Origin: Watersipora subatra
Taxonomy: Eukaryota; Bryozoa; Gymnolaemata; Cheilostomatida; Watersiporidae
DNA length: 64,000 nucleotides
Assembly (NCBI RefSeq): GCF_963576615.1
Contig: NC_088712.1
Span: 57,248,010 to 57,312,009, forward strand
Direction of reading: 5' to 3'
The notes under the pieces were generated by a model. The model ran no database searches. It was not told where the DNA came from and saw only the letters and a program-made list of their open reading frames with translations. Position numbers and translations under genes: made by a program. This document shows, one piece after another, positions 59,592 through 64,000 of the stretch (positions are counted from its first letter, which is position 1; every line of letters starts with the position of its first letter).

Positions 59592-59871
59592 CTTCTGAAA
59601 AGGACAGGATACTTGAGAAACACTTTTCTTTTTTAAGGAGCGGTATCAAGACTCTGTATACATGTATCTTGCAGAAGTGCTTATCAGCAGATCGTTGTAG
59701 CAACAACTTCCTAGAACTCTCTCCGCTTACAGCGCCTAACTCTTTGTAAGCAGTGGTTTTTTGGCAGAACCTCAAAAATGTCATAAGGATTCTTGCATCT
59801 CTTTGCAAGGATGCCCCTTTTTCAACTTGATTTATTGCTTCCAAATACTGTTGTGTCTTACCGCTTCGCAT
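59592..59871 (-). CDS. First coding exon of an unrecognised gene (partial)
   Basis: ATG at 59871, immediately preceded by an in-frame TAA. 93 codons stay open to a good donor (GAAG|GTAAGA) at 59591, ending in phase 1. The sequence starts MRSGKTQQYLEAINQVEKGA and continues as helix-like, Lys/Arg/Leu-rich segments (FLRFCQKTTAYKELG, VYRVLIPLLKKEKCF), compatible with an ARM/HEAT-type helical repeat protein. I do not recognise the family. It lies between the two peroxidase genes on the same strand. Downstream exons were not found with confidence. Exon 5910-6038 has a compatible phase, which proves little. Confidence 0.6.
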
Positions 59872-60360
59872 TTATAGCACTTAACTTCTAGTGCCGAAAA
59901 GCAAATAAATTCAAGGTTTGACTACTCACTTGCACTAAGAAGGTGGGTAGTTTCTTCTGATCTTTCGCTAATCTGTTTGCTTCTGAGTTACATTTTAATC
60001 TCTTGAAACTTTCTACTGTGTATAAGCATTCTCTTTCCTGTTATTTGCTTTTTTCTACACCAACTGTTTTCATTGTTCTCTTCTCCATATTACATGTACA
60101 GTCTTTTAATATTATAGTGTTTTTCTACTATCCATTTTTATAATACTCTACCACATACTACAATTCTTTTTCTTATTACTCTTTCTCTCTCATCTACTAC
60201 ACAAATATTTTTCTCTTCAGCATTCAGTTTTTTTGTTACTTTCTTCCTCCTACTGCATTCTCTTTTGTTAGTTTACCATCTGCTATACTCTTTTTGTTGT
60301 TTTACCCATTCCACCACACTTCTTTTAACCAGCCACTTTATTCTTTCAACTGCGCATTTC

Positions 60361-60509
60361 TCTCTCTCTCTTTCTATCTCTTTTTCTCTCTCTCTCCCCC
60401 TCTCTCCCTCTCTCTCTCTTCTCTCTTCTCTCTTTCTCTCTTTCTCCTCTCTCTCTCTCTCCCTCTCTCTCCTTCTCTCTCTCCTTCTCTCTCTCCCTCT
60501 CTCTCTCTC

Positions 60510-60561
<52 letters not shown>

Positions 60562-60594
60562 CTCTCTCTCTCAAACTCTATCTCTCTCTATCTC

Positions 60595-60679
<85 letters not shown>

Positions 60680-60682
60680 ATC

Positions 60683-60745
<63 letters not shown>

Positions 60746-60750
60746 CCCTC

Positions 60751-60799
<49 letters not shown>

Positions 60800-60960
60800 A
60801 CCCCCTCTCTCTCTCTCTCTCTCGCTACCCCCTCTCTCTCTCTCGCTACCCTCTCTCTCTCTCTCTCTTTCGCTACTCCTCTCTTTTGCTACCCCCTCTC
60901 TCTCTCGCTACCCCCTTTCTCATTCACTCACTATCTCTCTCTCTCTTTCTCTCTCTCTTG
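60361..60960. repeat. 600-bp CT polypyrimidine tract
   Basis: Mostly (TC)n with TCTCTA, CCCTC and CGCTACCCCCTCTC variants. All plus frames give Ser/Leu/Pro low-complexity open frames of 270 or more codons, which are artefacts. Downstream of the second peroxidase gene's stop codon in transcription direction. Confidence 0.95.
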
Positions 60961-61430
60961 CTACCCCCTCTCTCATTTACTCGCGATCTTTCTTTTTTCC
61001 TCTTTTTTCCATTTTGTCCCTCTCTCTTTGTTTTCCTTTCTCTTTCTTTCCCCTCTTTTTGCAGTCAATCGTTTCAACAATGTTTGCCCTAATGTTTTGG
61101 CTGTATCACTGACTTCTATTCAGCTCTGTTGTTTGTTTTCTCTTGTTATCAGTTTGAGTTTAGCTGCTTCAACTTTGTCTCTACTACACACTAGTTTTGT
61201 TACTATCTATCCTTTTGAACTTTCTATAAAAATAATAAACTGTTTGCTTTTGTATCATAAAACATTAATTATCGTGGATTAAGTCTTAGGAAACTATATT
61301 TACTTATTCCACTGACCCATCATAATAAAATATAAATATCAAGCTTACAAAGCAACTATTCACAAATCTAGCATCAAGTGTGTCAGCAAAAATCATTTAT
61401 CTGAATTGCCTTCGTCGTCAGCTGCTGACA

Positions 61431-61500
61431 TTAACTAGTCTTCTCTTTCCACTTGCTTAAGTCCATCTTTGGAACAAGGTCACAGGATACCTTTGGGTTG
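61431..61500 (-). CDS. Peroxidase paralogue, last exon
   Basis: 70 nt: 1 nt completing Asp, 22 codons, TAA. C-terminal DLSKW replaces the DLTPW of gene 1, and the protein ends seven residues after that Trp (KEKTS region), with no Pro/Arg/Tyr tail. Confidence 0.91.
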
Positions 61501-62464
61501 CTAAAATTTTAAAAGAAAACTAATTAACTACTCATTAGAATTTCATTCCTACCTTCGCCTGCTCTTTATAATTTTTTCTGTTGCTCTAAATTTTAACTAT
61601 AAATTGAGAAAATTGATAAAACAATAAATGAGCGCAGTCATTTACAGAAAATTGCTGCAAGTTTTTTTGCATTCACCTTAAAATGTACTGTTGCAAGTAC
61701 ATGAGCGGTAAAATGTTTATTATGAACAAATATGATGTTAGGCGTTCCCATTTTTTGAAGTTGAACATTTTTGAAACATTTTTGAAATATTGTTTTAGAA
61801 AAAAAAGTTGAGCTAGAGATCCTACACCATAACAGCATCTGATTGTTTGCTTGACAATATGTTTTTAGGTAGAATGTTGAAGCTCAATATGAATAAAAAA
61901 GATTCTATATTTGCTATCCCATTTGTAACAAAGATAGCTGCTAACTATTAGATAATTAAAGAGGAAGGATAAGGGTGGCCTTAGATTTTAACAAAAACGT
62001 CTTATATTGATGGTTTTTCTCCTGTCCTCATTAAGAAATTATCGTTGTATGGTTGGTAAAACAAAATATGAAGACTGTGTTTAGATGCTAAACTGAATTC
62101 CTATTTTGAATAAAAAACCATAGGGTAGGAACAATTTTTAAACAGCCATAAAAGGATGCTCAGGACCTACCAAGTAAAATTTTCAATCAAAGGAAGAGAT
62201 AAAAATTATTTAAAAAAGCCAGTAGTAAATGGTAGCTACGAGCCAGCCATGATTCACATTAATAGTTTATTGCAAAATATTTTATAAGGTCTTTAGCCTA
62301 AAACTATGCCCTTTAGCGAAAATAAGTTTAACCTGCAGAAAAAGAGAAGATAAGTACTTACTCATAAGATTCCAGGTGGAGGAGTTGTTTCCTCACTTGG
62401 ACACCAACGATATTGTTACAAAATATTGCAGCAAAGGAGATCTTCCTGATTTCTTGTAATTGGT
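61431..62464 (-). CDS. Second animal haem peroxidase gene, 3'-terminal two exons only
   Basis: Two exons of a paralogue that enters from beyond position 64000. Exon 62464-62362 (103 nt; acceptor AACCTTTTAG, donor GTAAGT) encodes QLQEIRKISFAAIFCNNIVG and then VRKQLLHLESY. This is the family QLxxIRxVTLAxxICxN block, very like exon 16 of the downstream gene and identical to it in length and phases. Exon 61500-61431 (acceptor AAATTTTAG) encodes NPKVSCDLVPKMDLSKWKEK, then TS and TAA, the ordinary C-terminus without the long tail of the neighbouring gene. The preceding exon (GDRYWHE block) is not found up to 64000, so the intron before 62464 exceeds 1.5 kb. Confidence 0.92.
62362..62464 (-). CDS. 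Peroxidase paralogue, penultimate exon
   Basis: 103 nt, phase 1 in and phase 2 out, encoding the IRKISFAAIFCNN block. Same architecture as 18997-19099. Confidence 0.93.
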
Positions 62465-62624
62465 CTAAAAGGTTCAACATGCGAAAGTCAATGGCAAAGG
62501 AATAGCATAGCAAACGATTATAAAATACCAAAAAAGACAACTAGGGGTCATCACAAGGTCATGTACAAAGATAAAGTATAATATATAACTTGGTTTCAGT
62601 TATGAATTATTGCAAATATATAAA

Positions 62625-62850
62625 CTAGTATCCTAGCGGTTTACTGTGCTGTGAGCAATCATTAGGTGTGATACCTATACACACAGTTACTCTGGAACAC
62701 CAAGAGGCAGTTACTTTGTGCAGTTGCTAGTGTTCGTAGACAAACCGAAAATTAAAAGTTTAAAAGCTGTATGATGCAATTCTTTTTTTCAAATTCAAAC
62801 CGTGGCTTCAGACAAACAGGCACAGATCTTATTATAGTAAAGGTTAATCA
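62625..62850 (+). mobile_element. SINE-like copy in the intron of the second peroxidase gene
   Basis: Head TATCCTAGCGGTTTACTGTG, block GAGCAATCATTAGGTGTGAT, tail AGACAAACAGGCACAGATCT and TATTATAGTAAAG. It lies upstream of exon 62464-62362. Confidence 0.53.
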
Positions 62851-62864
62851 TAATTAAAGCCGAA

Positions 62865-64000
62865 ATGATAAGAAATAGAAAAAGTAGCCATAGAGTTTAT
62901 TTAAAAAGCTTTAGCTACAAAATTTAGTCAGATAAGAAATTATTAGCCTTTAAAAAATTTTAAAGGCTATTAATTTAAGAATTTATATTATTAGTAGTCT
63001 AAGGCTTTAACCTACACATACTGTATGTTGGAACAAATATTTTGCATGTTTTGGTTATTAAATTATAAATACAACTCAGAATGTATAGATAAAAGAAAAA
63101 CATTTTATTCCAGCTATGAAAGGTTTAGTGACATACATCGCAATTTCATAAATCTTTGGTAAATTAGTATAGAACGCTTATGAGAACAGCTGGTAAAACC
63201 TGATTAAAACCCGGACTACTAAATATTCTATTCCCTCCAAGTAATTGGAAGTCAGTAACCAATTATAGATAAGCTGAAAATTAATCCTAGAAGGATGACT
63301 CAGACAGCTATGCTAAAACATGTTAATAAATCTTAGATTTAAATTAGTATGTACTCAAATGGTATGTATACAGATAGCCGATGGGTATTCAAATTCAGAA
63401 ATTTGCTAACATTTCGGCAGCGCAGCTGACTGAGCCACAATTCAATAGTTAACACTTAGCTTATCTCTATTTTTACACATGACTAGTGTTGTATACTAGC
63501 TCTTTCTTCTCTGACAGCATATAAATATTGGGTTCACTAATTTAAAATACTTCAAATTTCTTTAAAAGCCTGCTCGCTCCAATTAAAAAGGCAATGACAT
63601 GCTTTTGCTTGTCAGAGAGTTTACAGGTTGACACCTCTAACGATACACAGTATATGGACTTCAGCACTTGTCAGTTAGATACATGAATTCATCATTTCTA
63701 TTAACAAATCCTATTCTGTCACTGTCTGTCTGTTAGTTTGTGTAAATTATATGTGTTTACACACTTTTCGACCATCTCTAGCCAAACTTTACTCGTAGGC
63801 CTCTATGTTCTGTGCCTTTCACCGTGTCACCAAAAATATTTGATTTCAAAACTCTGTCTGGTTCCTGAGAATCAGTCTCTTAAACACCCCTGGTTAGAAA
63901 CTCTAGGATGCACCTTAGCATGAAGGTGATACACAATGAATGAACAATTAAAGAGAAGGAATGCCCTCAATTAATGTGTTCATGGATTGCTGTCATGAAA
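62865..64000. other. Probable intron of the second peroxidase gene
   Basis: No exon found here; in particular the expected [11 protein letters not shown] exon is absent. AT-rich, with a block at 63855-63890 shared with 51785-51820. Confidence 0.5.

Noticed and set aside
60265..61112. Two plus-strand open frames of about 272-275 codons rich in Ser and Leu
   Set aside because: They are translations of the CT tract; low complexity, open in parallel frames, no domain.

Overview
This window is AT-rich, intron-dense animal DNA, most likely from a lophotrochozoan-type marine invertebrate. I cannot name the species from the sequence. Genes are split into short exons (23 to 328 bp) with consensus GT-AG introns, and most of the rest is non-autonomous DNA transposons, tRNA-like SINE fragments, minisatellites and AT- or CT-rich simple sequence. 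There are no bacterial operons, CRISPR arrays or rRNA.

The centrepiece is a complete secreted animal haem peroxidase gene on the minus strand (46316 down to 17830). I joined 17 coding exons by splice signals and phase. All junctions agree in phase, and the 2178-nt CDS encodes 725 residues plus a stop. The protein has a signal peptide, the distal GQFIDHD motif, the calcium-site segment [12 protein letters not shown], the catalytic GDVRNSE, the proximal [11 protein letters not shown], the NIQRGRDHG signature, and an unusual 91-residue Pro/Arg/Tyr-rich tail after the canonical C-terminal Trp.

Upstream on the same strand, the last two exons of a second peroxidase gene lie at 62464 to 61431. Its penultimate exon has the same length (103 bp) and phases as exon 16 of gene 1, but its protein stops ten residues after ...KMDL, at ...KMDLSKWKEKTS, so it lacks the tail. 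The rest of that gene would lie beyond 64000. The two genes are a head-to-tail tandem duplication, separated by about 15 kb that holds a plausible first exon of an unrecognised gene (59871 to 59592). Other isolated exon candidates are at 6038-5910 (minus), 329-259 (minus, weak) and 55959-56129 (plus).

Mobile DNA: family A is a fold-back element of about 455 bp with arms of about 150 bp (ten copies, several inside peroxidase introns). Family B is 590-926 bp with arms of about 150-190 bp (four copies). Both begin and end in TTAA followed by related termini (AGRTKRACTTGCA), which suggests one shared transposase. At 54804-57352 a TA-flanked MITE, two CACTATG-type MITEs and a family B copy nested inside one of them form a stacked cluster. 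Tandem arrays include 31-bp (9831), 21-bp (25244) and 18-bp (49638) minisatellites, the last two with higher-order periodicity, and a 600-bp CT tract (60361). The left 17 kb is almost entirely non-coding and repeat-bearing.
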